A stretch of 64,000 nt of DNA from DATARH01 sp036268425 (lineage in GTDB: Bacteria; Pseudomonadota; Alphaproteobacteria; ATCC43930; CGMCC-115725): assembly GCA_036268425.1 (NCBI GenBank), contig DATAUE010000130.1:48373-112372 (forward strand), read 5' to 3'. Shown one piece after another: positions 44,207 through 52,895 of the stretch. Each line of letters begins with the position of its first letter. The first letter of the stretch is position 1. Below the pieces are notes generated by a model. That model saw only the letters and a program-made list of their open reading frames with translations, was not told the origin of the DNA and did no database searches. The translations under genes were made by a program, and so were the position numbers.

Positions 44207-44407
44207 ATGAATCACGCCGCAAAGCGCCTCCCCATCGAGACCAAGGCCGCTCACTCTTCGATCGCCCGGTCTTCCGTTGATCGTGAAATTCGTGATTTCC
44301 TGTCGGGCAAGACACATGGCGAGAGCCTGCTGCACCAGCTTTACGATCATGTTCTCGATGAACCGGTGCCGGCGCATCTGCGCGCGGTCCTGCGGGATGC
44401 CAGCTAG
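44207..44407 (+). CDS. NepR-like anti-sigma factor
   Basis: A 66-residue protein. The C-terminal stretch LLHQLYDHVLDEPVPAHL matches the conserved NepR motif (LYDDVVxEPVPDRF), the helix by which NepR holds sigma EcfG and is released by PhyR in the alphaproteobacterial general stress response. The first 30 residues are variable and charged, as usual. ATG 44207 follows AGGAG at eight bases spacing. It stands alone with its own terminator, whereas the usual locus has phyR and ecfG next to it. It may be a second NepR or a diverged regulator. Confidence 0.65.
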   Translation: MNHAAKRLPIETKAAHSSIARSSVDREIRDFLSGKTHGESLLHQLYDHVLDEPVPAHLRAVLRDAS

Positions 44408-44468
44408 CGCTGCCCATCGCGCTGATGTCGGGGGTCTTTCCGGTCCCCACCGGCTTCCCGCCTTTCCA

Positions 44469-44497
44469 AAGCCCTCGCCTTTACGCGGGGGCTTTTT
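44469..44497 (+). terminator. Rho-independent terminator of the NepR-like gene
   Basis: AAGCCCTCGC (44469-44478) pairs with GCGGGGGCTT (44485-44494), one G-T pair included, around loop CTTTAC, followed by a T-run to 44497. It lies 61 bp past the NepR-like stop and before lhr. Confidence 0.85.
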
Positions 44498-44571
44498 CAA
44501 TTCAAGCGTGATTTGGCACTTGCATTCCGCCGCTTGATTCAACGCCGTAAACAGCCCTTATTCCTCTCGAA

Positions 44572-47500
44572 ATGAGCGTGTTGTCCCTCTTTCATCCGGC
44601 GGTGGCCGCCTGGTTCGAGCGCAGCTTTGCGGCGCCGACCGGAGCGCAGGAAGATGCCTGGCCGGCGATCAAGGAGGGCCGGCACGTTCTGATCGCGGCG
44701 CCGACCGGCTCCGGCAAAACGCTGGCGGCGTTTCTCGCGGCGATCGACGGCCTGGTGCGGCAAGGGATCGACGAAGGCCTGCCGGATGCGACGCAGATCG
44801 TTTACATATCGCCGCTGAAGGCGCTGTCGAACGATATCCAGCGCAATCTCGAACGGCCACTCCGGGGTATCCGCGAGGAGTTGCAGGCGCGCGGCCTGCC
44901 GGATGTCGATATCCGGACCTGGGTGCGCACCGGAGACACGCCGGCCGCCGAGCGTACAAAGATGCGCAAGATGGCGCCGCACATTCTGGTGACGACGCCG
45001 GAATCGCTTTACATCCTGCTCGGCTCTGAATCCGGACGGCAGATGCTGGGCACGAGCCGCGCCGTCATCGTCGACGAAATACATGCGGTCGCTGCCAACA
45101 AGCGCGGATCGCATCTCGCGGTATCGCTCGAACGGCTCGATGCGCTGTGCGGTGGCGGGTTGCAGCGCATCGGCCTGTCCGCGACGCAGAAGCCGATCGA
45201 GGCTGTCGCGCGGTTTCTGGTCGGCGCCGGTGCCGACGGACGGCCAGCGCCGGACTGCCGGATCATCGATACCGGCCATCGCCGTGCCCGCGATCTTGCG
45301 CTCGAAATCCCGTCATCGCCGCTGGAATCGGTGATGTCGGGCGATGTCTGGCAGGAGGTGTACGACCGGCTATTTGAGCTGATCGAGGCGCACCGGACGA
45401 CGCTGATCTTTGTCAACACCCGCCGGATGGCGGAGCGCGCCACCCGCCAACTGTCGGAGCGGCTCGGCGCCGAGCATGTCGCGGCGCATCACGGCAGCCT
45501 TGCGAAGGAACGTCGCTTTGACGCCGAACAACGGCTGAAAAGCGGCGCATTGAAGGCGCTGGTGGCAACGGCATCGCTCGAACTCGGCATCGATATCGGC
45601 GATGTCGATCTGGTGTGCCAGCTCAGTTCGCCGCGCTCGATCGCCGCCTTCCTGCAGCGCGTCGGACGTTCGGGGCACGCGGTCGACGGCACGCCGAAGG
45701 GCCGCCTGTTTCCGCTGTCGCGCGACGAGCTCGTCGAATGCGCCGCGCTGCTCGACAGCGTGCGGCGCGGTGAACTCGACCGCGTGTCGATCCCGGAGCA
45801 GCCGCTCGATGTGCTGGCGCAGCAGATCGTCGCCGAGGTCGCAGCGCAGGAGTGGAGCGAAGCCGATCTCTACGCGCTGATGCGGCGGGCGTGGCCCTAC
45901 CGTAATCTGCCGCGGGAGAAATTCGCCGAGATCGTCCGCATGCTTGGCGAGGGCTTCAGCACGCGGCGCGGCCGGCGCGGTTCGCTGATCCATCACGACG
46001 CGGTCAACGGAATGCTGCGCGGGAGGCGCGGCGCACGCATCACCGCGCTGACCTCGGGCGGCACGATCCCTGATTCAGCCGATTATCAGGTATTGCTGGA
46101 GCCGGAAAACCAGATCGTCGGCACGGTCAACGAGGATTTCGCGGTCGAAAGCCTGTCCGGCGATGTGTTTCAGCTCGGCAACACCGCCTACCGCATCCGC
46201 CGCGTCGAGCGCGGCACCGTGCGCGTCGAGGATGCCGAGGGGCAGCCGCCCAACGTCCCGTTCTGGCTTGGCGAAGCGCCGGGCCGCACCGACGAATTGT
46301 CGCAATCGGTATCGCGCCTGCGCTCGGAGATAGCTGCCCGCTTGCCGGTTAGCCCTCTGCCCGCAAGCTCTCTGCCCGCAAGCCCGCTGCCCGCCTCCTT
46401 TCTGCCGAATGCGGATGCTTTCAGCTGGGTCACCGGCGAGATTGGCATCGATGCCGCGTCGTCGCGCCAGTTGGTCGATTACCTGGCGGCCGGACATGCT
46501 GCGCTCGGTGTGCTGCCGACGCTTGAAACCATCGTTTTCGAGCGGTTTTTCGACGAAGTCGGCGGCATGCAGCTGGTGATTCATTCACCATATGGCAGCC
46601 GGCTCAACCGCGCCTGGGGCCTCGCGCTGCGCAAGCGGTTCTGTACCAAGTTCAATTTCGAGCTGCAGGCGGCCGCGACCGAAGACAACATCGTGCTGTC
46701 GCTGACCACCGCGCACAGCTTCGATCTCGCCGAGGTGCGCAATTATCTGCACCCGAACAGCGTGCGCGACCTGTTGGTCCAGGCATTGCTCGACGCGCCG
46801 ATGTTTATGACGCGCTGGCGCTGGGTTGCCGGTGTGGCGCTGGCGTTGCCGCGCTTTCGCGGCGGCCGAAAGGTGCCGCCGCCGCTGGCCCGGATGGATG
46901 CGGAAGATTTGATCACGGCGATCTTTCCCGATCAGCTTGCGTGCGCCGAAAACCTTGCGGGGGCGCGCGAAATCCCCGATCACCCGCTGGTGCGCCAGAC
47001 GATCGCCGATTGCCTGAGCGAAGCGATGGACGCCGACGGGCTGGTGCGCTTGTTGACGCGAATGCACAGCGGCGAGGTCGGCGTTGTGGCGTGCGATCTG
47101 ACCGAGCCGTCGCCGCTGGCGCTCGAAGTCCTGTCGGCACGGCCTTACGCATTTCTCGACGACGCCCCCCTGGAGGAGCGCCGCACCCAGGCCGTTATGG
47201 GGCGGCGCTGGCTGGCGCCCGAAGATGCCGCCGAACTCGGTCGCCTCGACCCTGAAGCCATCGCTCGCGTGCGCAGCGAAGCCTGGCCGGAGCCGGTCAA
47301 CCGCGATGAATTGCATGATGGTCTGGTTTGGCTCGGCTTTGCGACCGCAGCGGAGGCGGCGGCGGGAGACGGCTGGCGCGGCTGGCTCGCCGAACTGGCG
47401 AGCGAACGGCGGGTCACCTGTCTGCGGTTTTCCGAGGCGGAGCAGGCAGGTCTCTGGGTTGCGGCGGAGCGGTTGCCGCAATTTGCGGCGCTATGGCCGA

Positions 47501-48957
47501 TCGCGCGGCTGGAACCGGAAATTGCCGCTCCGCCGGGACATGCCGAGCGGCAATGGTCGGCGGATGAGGCGCTTGTTGAGGTTCTACGCGGGCGGCTCGA
47601 AGGGCTGGGGCCGGTGACCGAGGCGGCGCTGGCGGCGCCGCTCGGCCTGATGCCGGAAGACATTGCCACGGCGCTGTCCGCACTGCAGACCGAAGGGTTC
47701 GCGCTGAGGGGCCGGTTCACGCCGGGCAACGACGGCGACGAATGGTGCGAGCGGCGGCTTCTCGCGCGCATCCACCGCTACACGCTGAAGCGGTTGCGCG
47801 CTGAAATCGAGCCGGTGGCGGCGCGCGATTTCTTGCGCTTTCTGTTCGAATGGCAGCGGGTAACCGAAAAAACGCGCATGGAAGGGCCGGATGCGCTGGC
47901 TGCCGTGCTCGGCCAGCTCGAAGGCTTCGAAGCTGCCGCCGGCGCCTGGGAAACCGAGATTTTGCCGGCCCGCGTCGCCGAATACGATCCGGCCTGGCTC
48001 GACGATCATTGCCTTGCCGGCCGCATCGCCTGGGCGCGGTTGCGGCCGCGCAGTCTCAAGCCGGATAGCGGGGAGCGCAGCGCAGCGGTTAGTCCCGTGC
48101 GCAGCACACCGATCACCTTGCTGGCGCGCCGCCATGTGTCGCTGTGGGCGTCGTTGTCGCCGATGCCTGACGCGGCGCAGGCCGGCTCGCGGGCACAGGC
48201 GATTGTCAATTTCATCCAGGAAAACGGTGCCTCGTTTTTCGACGAGCTGGCAGAGGGAACGCGCCTGCTGCGCCCGCAGGTCGAGGAGGGATTGGCCGAG
48301 CTGGTGGCGCTCGGGCTGGTCAATTCCGACAGTTTCTCGGGGTTGCGCGCGCTGCTGATGCCGGCCGACAAGCGCCGCACCCGGCGCGGCCGCGCGTTGT
48401 TCGGCATGGAGGATGCCGGGCGCTGGGCCTTGGCCCGCCGGTTGCGGCGGCTGCCCGATGGCGCGCAGGACCCGGGCGAGGCGGCCGAGCATCTGGCCCG
48501 CACCTTGTTGCGCCGCTATGGCGTCGTCTTCTGGCGCATGCTCGAACGCGAGGCGGCGTGGCTGCCGCCGTGGCGCGACCTGCTGCGCGTGTTCCGGCGG
48601 CTCGAAGCGCGCGGCGACATCCGCGGCGGCCGGTTCGTCGCAGGGTTTTCCGGCGAACAATTCGCGCTGCCCGAGGCGATCGGGCTGCTGCGCGAGGTGC
48701 GGCGCAAGCCGTATTCGGATGAGTGGGTGTCGTTGTCCGGCGCCGACCCGCTGAACCTCGTCGGCATCCTGACGCCCGGCAGCAAGCTCGCAGCACTGAC
48801 CGTCAACCGCGTCATGTACCGCGACGGCGTCCCGGTCGCGGTGCTCAGCGGCGGCGACGCGCAGTTCCTCGAAGAATTCGACACCGCCCTGCAATGGCAG
48901 GTTCGCAAGGCGCTGCTGCGCGGTGCGGTGCCGGCGGTGCTGACTCCGCTGGCATGA
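44572..48957 (+). CDS. lhr: ATP-dependent helicase Lhr (large helicase-related protein)
   Basis: A 1461-residue superfamily 2 helicase of the Lhr class. Motif I is APTGSGKT (43-50), with YISPLKALSNDIQ (Ia), TTPESLYILL (Ib), VDEIHAVA (II), LSATQ (III), HHGSLAKERR (IV-region), TASLELGIDIGDVD (V) and QRVGRSGH (VI). A large winged-helix and Lhr-specific C-terminal region follows. Lhr translocates on single-stranded DNA and unwinds RNA:DNA hybrids; it acts in DNA repair. Around residue 591-610 the linker carries four LPASx repeats (15-bp units). Threonine-dehydratase-like gene starts eight bases after the stop. Complete, with no frameshift. Confidence 0.95.
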   Translation: MSVLSLFHPAVAAWFERSFAAPTGAQEDAWPAIKEGRHVLIAAPTGSGKTLAAFLAAIDGLVRQGIDEGLPDATQIVYISPLKALSNDIQRNLERPLRGIREELQARGLPDVDIRTWVRTGDTPAAERTKMRKMAPHILVTTPESLYILLGSESGRQMLGTSRAVIVDEIHAVAANKRGSHLAVSLERLDALCGGGLQRIGLSATQKPIEAVARFLVGAGADGRPAPDCRIIDTGHRRARDLALEIPSSPLESVMSGDVWQEVYDRLFELIEAHRTTLIFVNTRRMAERATRQLSERLGAEHVAAHHGSLAKERRFDAEQRLKSGALKALVATASLELGIDIGDVDLVCQLSSPRSIAAFLQRVGRSGHAVDGTPKGRLFPLSRDELVECAALLDSVRRGELDRVSIPEQPLDVLAQQIVAEVAAQEWSEADLYALMRRAWPYRNLPREKFAEIVRMLGEGFSTRRGRRGSLIHHDAVNGMLRGRRGARITALTSGGTIPDSADYQVLLEPENQIVGTVNEDFAVESLSGDVFQLGNTAYRIRRVERGTVRVEDAEGQPPNVPFWLGEAPGRTDELSQSVSRLRSEIAARLPVSPLPASSLPASPLPASFLPNADAFSWVTGEIGIDAASSRQLVDYLAAGHAALGVLPTLETIVFERFFDEVGGMQLVIHSPYGSRLNRAWGLALRKRFCTKFNFELQAAATEDNIVLSLTTAHSFDLAEVRNYLHPNSVRDLLVQALLDAPMFMTRWRWVAGVALALPRFRGGRKVPPPLARMDAEDLITAIFPDQLACAENLAGAREIPDHPLVRQTIADCLSEAMDADGLVRLLTRMHSGEVGVVACDLTEPSPLALEVLSARPYAFLDDAPLEERRTQAVMGRRWLAPEDAAELGRLDPEAIARVRSEAWPEPVNRDELHDGLVWLGFATAAEAAAGDGWRGWLAELASERRVTCLRFSEAEQAGLWVAAERLPQFAALWPIARLEPEIAAPPGHAERQWSADEALVEVLRGRLEGLGPVTEAALAAPLGLMPEDIATALSALQTEGFALRGRFTPGNDGDEWCERRLLARIHRYTLKRLRAEIEPVAARDFLRFLFEWQRVTEKTRMEGPDALAAVLGQLEGFEAAAGAWETEILPARVAEYDPAWLDDHCLAGRIAWARLRPRSLKPDSGERSAAVSPVRSTPITLLARRHVSLWASLSPMPDAAQAGSRAQAIVNFIQENGASFFDELAEGTRLLRPQVEEGLAELVALGLVNSDSFSGLRALLMPADKRRTRRGRALFGMEDAGRWALARRLRRLPDGAQDPGEAAEHLARTLLRRYGVVFWRMLEREAAWLPPWRDLLRVFRRLEARGDIRGGRFVAGFSGEQFALPEAIGLLREVRRKPYSDEWVSLSGADPLNLVGILTPGSKLAALTVNRVMYRDGVPVAVLSGGDAQFLEEFDTALQWQVRKALLRGAVPAVLTPLA
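46342..46401 (+). repeat. Four 15-bp repeats encoding LPxSx in Lhr
   Basis: Units at 46342-46356, 46357-46371, 46372-46386 and 46387-46401 encode LPVSP, LPASS, LPASP and LPASF. The middle two are nearly identical at DNA level (CTGCCCGCAAGCTCT, CTGCCCGCAAGCCCG). They sit in a non-conserved loop of Lhr. Confidence 0.85.
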
Positions 48958-48964
48958 GCGCCGC

Positions 48965-49930
48965 ATGATCCCGCTTGCGGCCCTCGAAACCGCTGCCGCG
49001 CTGGTGCATCGGGTCGTGCCGCCGACCCCGCAATATTGCTGGCCGCTGCTGTCGCGGCGGGTCGGCACCGAATTATGGGTCAAGCACGAAAACCATACGC
49101 CGATCGGTGCCTTCAAATTGCGCGGCGGCCTCGTCTATCTCGACGAATTGCGCCGCGCTCAGCCACAAATCCGCGGCGTCATCACCGCGACGCGCGGCAA
49201 TCACGGGCAGAGCATCGCGTACGCCGCATCCCGGCTCGGCCTCGCCGCGACGATCGTCGTGCCGTTCGGCAACAGCATCGAGAAGAACCGGGCAATGCAG
49301 GCCTTCGGTGCCGATCTGGTCGAGGCTGGGCACGATTTTCAGGCGGCGTACGAACACGCCATCACCCGTGCCGAAACCGAAAACCTGCATCTCGTGCGGT
49401 CGTTCGATCCGGCATTGGTACGCGGCGTCGCGACATACGGGGTGGAATTGTTCCGCGCGGTTGCCGGGCTTGATGTGGTGTATGTACCGATCGGTCTCGG
49501 CAGCGGAATTTCCGGCATGATCGCGGCCCGCGAGGCGCTGGGGCTGACCGCCGAGATTGTTGGCGTCGTCGCCGAAAACGCGCCGGCCTATGCGTTGTCT
49601 TTTGCGGCCGGGCACGCGGTCAGCACCAATTCGGCCGACACGCTTGCCGATGGCCTGGCCTGCCGGGTGCCGGACGAAGCGGCGCTCGCCGTCATCCGGC
49701 GCGGCGCGGCGCGCATCGTCACCGTATCGGAGGCGGAAATCAGGCAGGCAATGCGCATTCTCTATACCGACACGCACAATGTCGCTGAAGGAGCCGGCGC
49801 GGCGGCGCTTGCCGCCGCCCTTAAAGAGCGCGGCCGGCTGGCCGGAAAGCGTGTGGCAGTGGTGCAAAGCGGCGGCAATGTCGACCGTGCGGTATTTGCC
49901 GAGGTGCTGGCCGAAGCCGATCTGGAATAG
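48965..49930 (+). CDS. Threonine dehydratase-like PLP enzyme
   Basis: A 321-residue fold-type II PLP enzyme. The cofactor lysine lies in TPIGAFKLRGGLVYL, with ATRGNHGQSIAYAASRLG (the substrate carboxylate loop), the phosphate-binding PIGLGSGISGMIAA, and VVQSGGNVD near the end. This is the catalytic core of threonine/serine ammonia-lyase without the C-terminal ACT-like regulatory domain of biosynthetic IlvA, hence the short length. It would deaminate L-threonine to 2-oxobutanoate. ATG 48965 is eight bases after the lhr stop, so the two may be co-transcribed. Confidence 0.87.
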   Translation: MIPLAALETAAALVHRVVPPTPQYCWPLLSRRVGTELWVKHENHTPIGAFKLRGGLVYLDELRRAQPQIRGVITATRGNHGQSIAYAASRLGLAATIVVPFGNSIEKNRAMQAFGADLVEAGHDFQAAYEHAITRAETENLHLVRSFDPALVRGVATYGVELFRAVAGLDVVYVPIGLGSGISGMIAAREALGLTAEIVGVVAENAPAYALSFAAGHAVSTNSADTLADGLACRVPDEAALAVIRRGAARIVTVSEAEIRQAMRILYTDTHNVAEGAGAAALAAALKERGRLAGKRVAVVQSGGNVDRAVFAEVLAEADLE

Positions 49931-49957
49931 AGGGCAGCGAAGGCTTATTCTTTGGTG

Positions 49958-50527
49958 ATGGAACTCGCCTACAAGCTCCTGACCGTCGAGGAATTTCTCG
50001 ATTGCTGCCCGAACGATCAGCGGCATTACCAGTTGATCGACGGTGTCATTGCCGCGATGGCGCCGCCGGCGATCCCGCATCAGATCATCGCAGCCAATTT
50101 GATGGCAGAGATAGTCCCTGCCGTTCGCAGGAACCGGCCGGGCTGCTCGACGCGCAGTCAAGCCGGGATTGCCCCGCAGGGCGCCTTGGGGCGCAATCAC
50201 TTCGAGACCGATATCACGGTTACCTGTGAAGCCGGCGGCTATCGGGGCATTGCCGCGGAACCAGTCTTGATCGTCGAGATCCAGTTGCCATCGACCGAAC
50301 GCGACGACCATTTCGTTAAATTGCCGGAATACCAAGCGATCCCGAGCTTGCAGGAAATTCTCTACATCGAAAGCCAGCAAATCGCCGCGACGGTGTACCG
50401 ACGCGCTGGTGCGCAATGGCAGGCGATCGAACTCGGCGGCGACGCCCGGTTGCGGCTCGACACGATCGGCCTCGATGTCGCCCTCGCCGAAATCTATCTC
50501 GGCGTGCCCGGCCTGCCGTCCGCCTGA
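49958..50527 (+). CDS. Uma2 family endonuclease-like protein (DUF820)
   Basis: A 189-residue protein (or up to two residues longer from a TTG at 49952, which lies at better spacing from the GAAGG upstream). Signatures: LTVEEFLDCC, YQLIDGVIAAM, ETDITVTC, PVLIVEIQLPSTERDDHFVKLPEYQAIPSLQEILYIE, which follow the PD-(D/E)xK layout of Uma2 (Asp, Glu-x-Gln, Lys). The family is abundant in cyanobacteria and common in other environmental bacteria; its target is unknown. It is convergent with the acyl-CoA dehydrogenase gene, with only one base between them. Confidence 0.85.
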   Translation: MELAYKLLTVEEFLDCCPNDQRHYQLIDGVIAAMAPPAIPHQIIAANLMAEIVPAVRRNRPGCSTRSQAGIAPQGALGRNHFETDITVTCEAGGYRGIAAEPVLIVEIQLPSTERDDHFVKLPEYQAIPSLQEILYIESQQIAATVYRRAGAQWQAIELGGDARLRLDTIGLDVALAEIYLGVPGLPSA

Positions 50528-50528
50528 G

Positions 50529-51665
50529 TCAGTCCTTCGCGATCTCGCGCGAAATCACCAGCCGCTGGATGTCGCTGGTGCCTTCATAAATCTGGCAGAC
50601 GCGGACGTCGCGATAGATGCGCTCGACCGGGAAATCACTGAGATAGCCGTAGCCGCCGTGAACCTGGATCGCATCCGAGGCGACGCGCTCCGCCATTTCG
50701 CTGGCGAACAGCTTGGCCATCGCAGCTTCTTTGAGGCACGGCTCGCCGGCATCGCGCAACGAAGCGGCGTCGAGGATCAGGCCGCGCGCCGCGGCAAGCT
50801 GTGTCGCCATGTCGGCGAGGCGGAACGCCACCGCCTGATGCGCGATGATCGGCTGGCCGAACGCCTCGCGTTCTCTGGCGTAGGAAAGCGCCGCCTTGTA
50901 GGCGGCGCGTGCCATGCCGAGCGATTGCGCGGCGATGCCGATGCGGCCCCCTTCGAGGTTCGATAGCGCGATGCGATAGCCGTCGCCTTCGGCACCGAGC
51001 ATCAGATCGGGCGTCAATTCCATATCCTCGAACACCAGTTGCGCGGTATCGGAAGCGCGCTGCCCAAGCTTGTGTTCGAGCCGCGCGACGCGGTAACCCG
51101 GCGTATCGGTCGGCACGATAAAGGCGCTGATGCCCTTGCGCTCGGCGGCAGGATCGGTAACGGCGAAGACGATCGCGACCTGAGCGTTCTGTCCGGAGGT
51201 GATGAACTGCTTGGTGCCGTTGACGATCCAGCAATTGCCGTGGCGCCGCGCGCTGGTCTTGATCGCGGCGGCGTCGGAGCCGGCTTGCGGCTCGGTCAGG
51301 CAAAAGCAAGCGAGCATCTCGCCCGTTGCCATCGGTTCGAGAAACCGCCGCTTCTGTTCCGCGGAGCCGTAGCGCAGCACCGGCATGCAGCCGACTGAAT
51401 TATGCACGCTGAGGATCGTCGAGACCGCGCCGTCGCCCGCCGCGATCTCGGCCAGTGCCAGGGCATAGCCGACATGGTCGGCACCGGCTCCGCCATATTC
51501 TTCCGGGACGAGCATGCCCATAAAGCCAAGCTTCGCCAACGCGGCCAGCGCCTCCTTCGGAAAGCGTGCGTCGCGATCCCACTCCGCCGAATGCGGCGCC
51601 AGCAGATCGCGCGCTATCTCGCGGGCGGTATCGCGGAGCAGGCGTTGTTCATCGGTCAGGCGCAT
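50529..51665 (-). CDS. Acyl-CoA dehydrogenase (short-chain type)
   Basis: A 378-residue flavoprotein. It has GMLVPEEYGGAGADHVGYALA, FCLTEPQAGSDAAAI, NGTKQFITSG, the QxVAFRLADMATQL helix, MAKLFASEMAERVASDAIQVHGGYGYLSDFPVERIYRD and the C-terminal catalytic Glu in IYEGTSDIQRL (E361). This placement is that of short- or medium-chain acyl-CoA dehydrogenases. It starts six bases after the isovaleryl-CoA dehydrogenase stop on the same strand, so both are one operon and probably feed branched-chain or short-chain acyl-CoA oxidation via electron-transferring flavoprotein. Confidence 0.92.
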   Translation of the reverse strand: MRLTDEQRLLRDTAREIARDLLAPHSAEWDRDARFPKEALAALAKLGFMGMLVPEEYGGAGADHVGYALALAEIAAGDGAVSTILSVHNSVGCMPVLRYGSAEQKRRFLEPMATGEMLACFCLTEPQAGSDAAAIKTSARRHGNCWIVNGTKQFITSGQNAQVAIVFAVTDPAAERKGISAFIVPTDTPGYRVARLEHKLGQRASDTAQLVFEDMELTPDLMLGAEGDGYRIALSNLEGGRIGIAAQSLGMARAAYKAALSYAREREAFGQPIIAHQAVAFRLADMATQLAAARGLILDAASLRDAGEPCLKEAAMAKLFASEMAERVASDAIQVHGGYGYLSDFPVERIYRDVRVCQIYEGTSDIQRLVISREIAKD

Positions 51666-51671
51666 CGCGTA

Positions 51672-52844
51672 TCAGGCCGTTTCGGTGAACAGTTCACGGC
51701 CGATCAGCATGCGGCGGATTTCCGAGGTGCCGGCGCCAATCTCGTAGAGCTTGGCGTCACGCAGCAGGCGGCCGGTCGGATAGTCGTTGATATAGCCGTT
51801 GCCGCCGAGAATCTGCACCGCGTCGAGCGCGATCAGCGTCGCCTTTTCGGCCGCGTAAAGAATTGCACCGGCGGCGTCCTTTCGGGTGGTCTGACCGCGG
51901 TCGCAGGCTCGCGCGACGGCATAGACATAGGCGCGGCAGGCGCTCGACGCCGCGTACATGTCGGCAAGCTTGCCCTGGATCAGCTGAAACTCGCCGATCG
52001 GCTGGCCGAACTGCCGGCGGTCGTGGATGTAGGGGACGACCACATCGAGGCAGGCCTGCATGATGCCGAGCGGCCCCGCCGCCAGCACGGCGCGCTCGAA
52101 ATCGAGTCCGCTCATCAACACGCGCACACCGTCATCAACCGTGCCGAGCACGTTTTCGGCCGGCACTTCGCAATCCTCGAACACCAGTTCCGATGTCGGT
52201 GAGCCGCGCATGCCAAGCTTGTCGAGCTTTTGCGCCGGGCGGAAACCCTTGAACCCTTTTTCGATCAGAAAGGCGGTGATGCCGCGCGGCCCGGCATTGG
52301 GGCTGGTCTTGGCGTAGACCACCAGCGTGTCGGCGAAATGCCCGTTGGTGATCCAGAATTTCGAGCCGTTGAGAATATAACGGTCGCCCTTTTTGTCCGC
52401 ACGCAACCGCATCGACACGACATCGGAACCGGCCCCCGGCTCGCTCATCGCCAGGGCGCCGACATGCTTGCCGGAAATCAAATCCGGCAGGTATTTGCGC
52501 TTTTGCGCCTCGCTGCCGTTGCGCCTGATTTGGTTGACACAGAGGTTGGAGTGCGCCCCGTACGACAAGCCCACCGAGGCCGAGGCGCGGCTGACCTCTT
52601 CCATCGCGACGCAATGCGCGAGATAGCCCATGCCAACGCCGCCATAGTCCTCTTCAACCGTGATGCCGTGCAGCCCGAGTTCGCCCATTTCGGGCCACAA
52701 CTCGACAGGAAACCGGTCGTCGCGGTCGATATCGGCGGCAATCGGCACGATCCGCGCCTCGGCAAAATCGCGCACGCTGTTGCGCAGCATGTCGATCTCC
52801 TGGCCGAGATCGTGGTCGAGCATTGCGAGGCGGGTGTTCTGCAT
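51672..52844 (-). CDS. ivd: Isovaleryl-CoA dehydrogenase
   Basis: A 390-residue flavoprotein of leucine breakdown. The catalytic glutamate is where isovaleryl-CoA dehydrogenase keeps it: E250 in GLDFERAVLAAGPLGIMQ. At the C-terminal site other acyl-CoA dehydrogenases use, it has the IVD-type YEIGAGTSEIRRM instead of YEGT. Other signatures: GLSYGAHSNLCVNQIRRNG, SEPGAGSDVVSM, ILNGSKFWITNG, ILGGNGYINDYPTGRLLRDAK. It forms 3-methylcrotonyl-CoA. Methylcrotonyl-CoA carboxylase genes are not adjacent. It heads a two-gene operon. Confidence 0.94.
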   Translation of the reverse strand: MQNTRLAMLDHDLGQEIDMLRNSVRDFAEARIVPIAADIDRDDRFPVELWPEMGELGLHGITVEEDYGGVGMGYLAHCVAMEEVSRASASVGLSYGAHSNLCVNQIRRNGSEAQKRKYLPDLISGKHVGALAMSEPGAGSDVVSMRLRADKKGDRYILNGSKFWITNGHFADTLVVYAKTSPNAGPRGITAFLIEKGFKGFRPAQKLDKLGMRGSPTSELVFEDCEVPAENVLGTVDDGVRVLMSGLDFERAVLAAGPLGIMQACLDVVVPYIHDRRQFGQPIGEFQLIQGKLADMYAASSACRAYVYAVARACDRGQTTRKDAAGAILYAAEKATLIALDAVQILGGNGYINDYPTGRLLRDAKLYEIGAGTSEIRRMLIGRELFTETA

Positions 52845-52895
52845 CGCCGCTATATATGTCGCGGAGTACAGGTTTTCGACGCCTGCGACCCGTGC

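Noticed and set aside
50529..52844. Complete leucine degradation cluster
   Set aside because: Only isovaleryl-CoA dehydrogenase and a second acyl-CoA dehydrogenase are present; no methylcrotonyl-CoA carboxylase, hydratase or lyase genes are adjacent, and the distant carboxylase subunit is of propionyl type.
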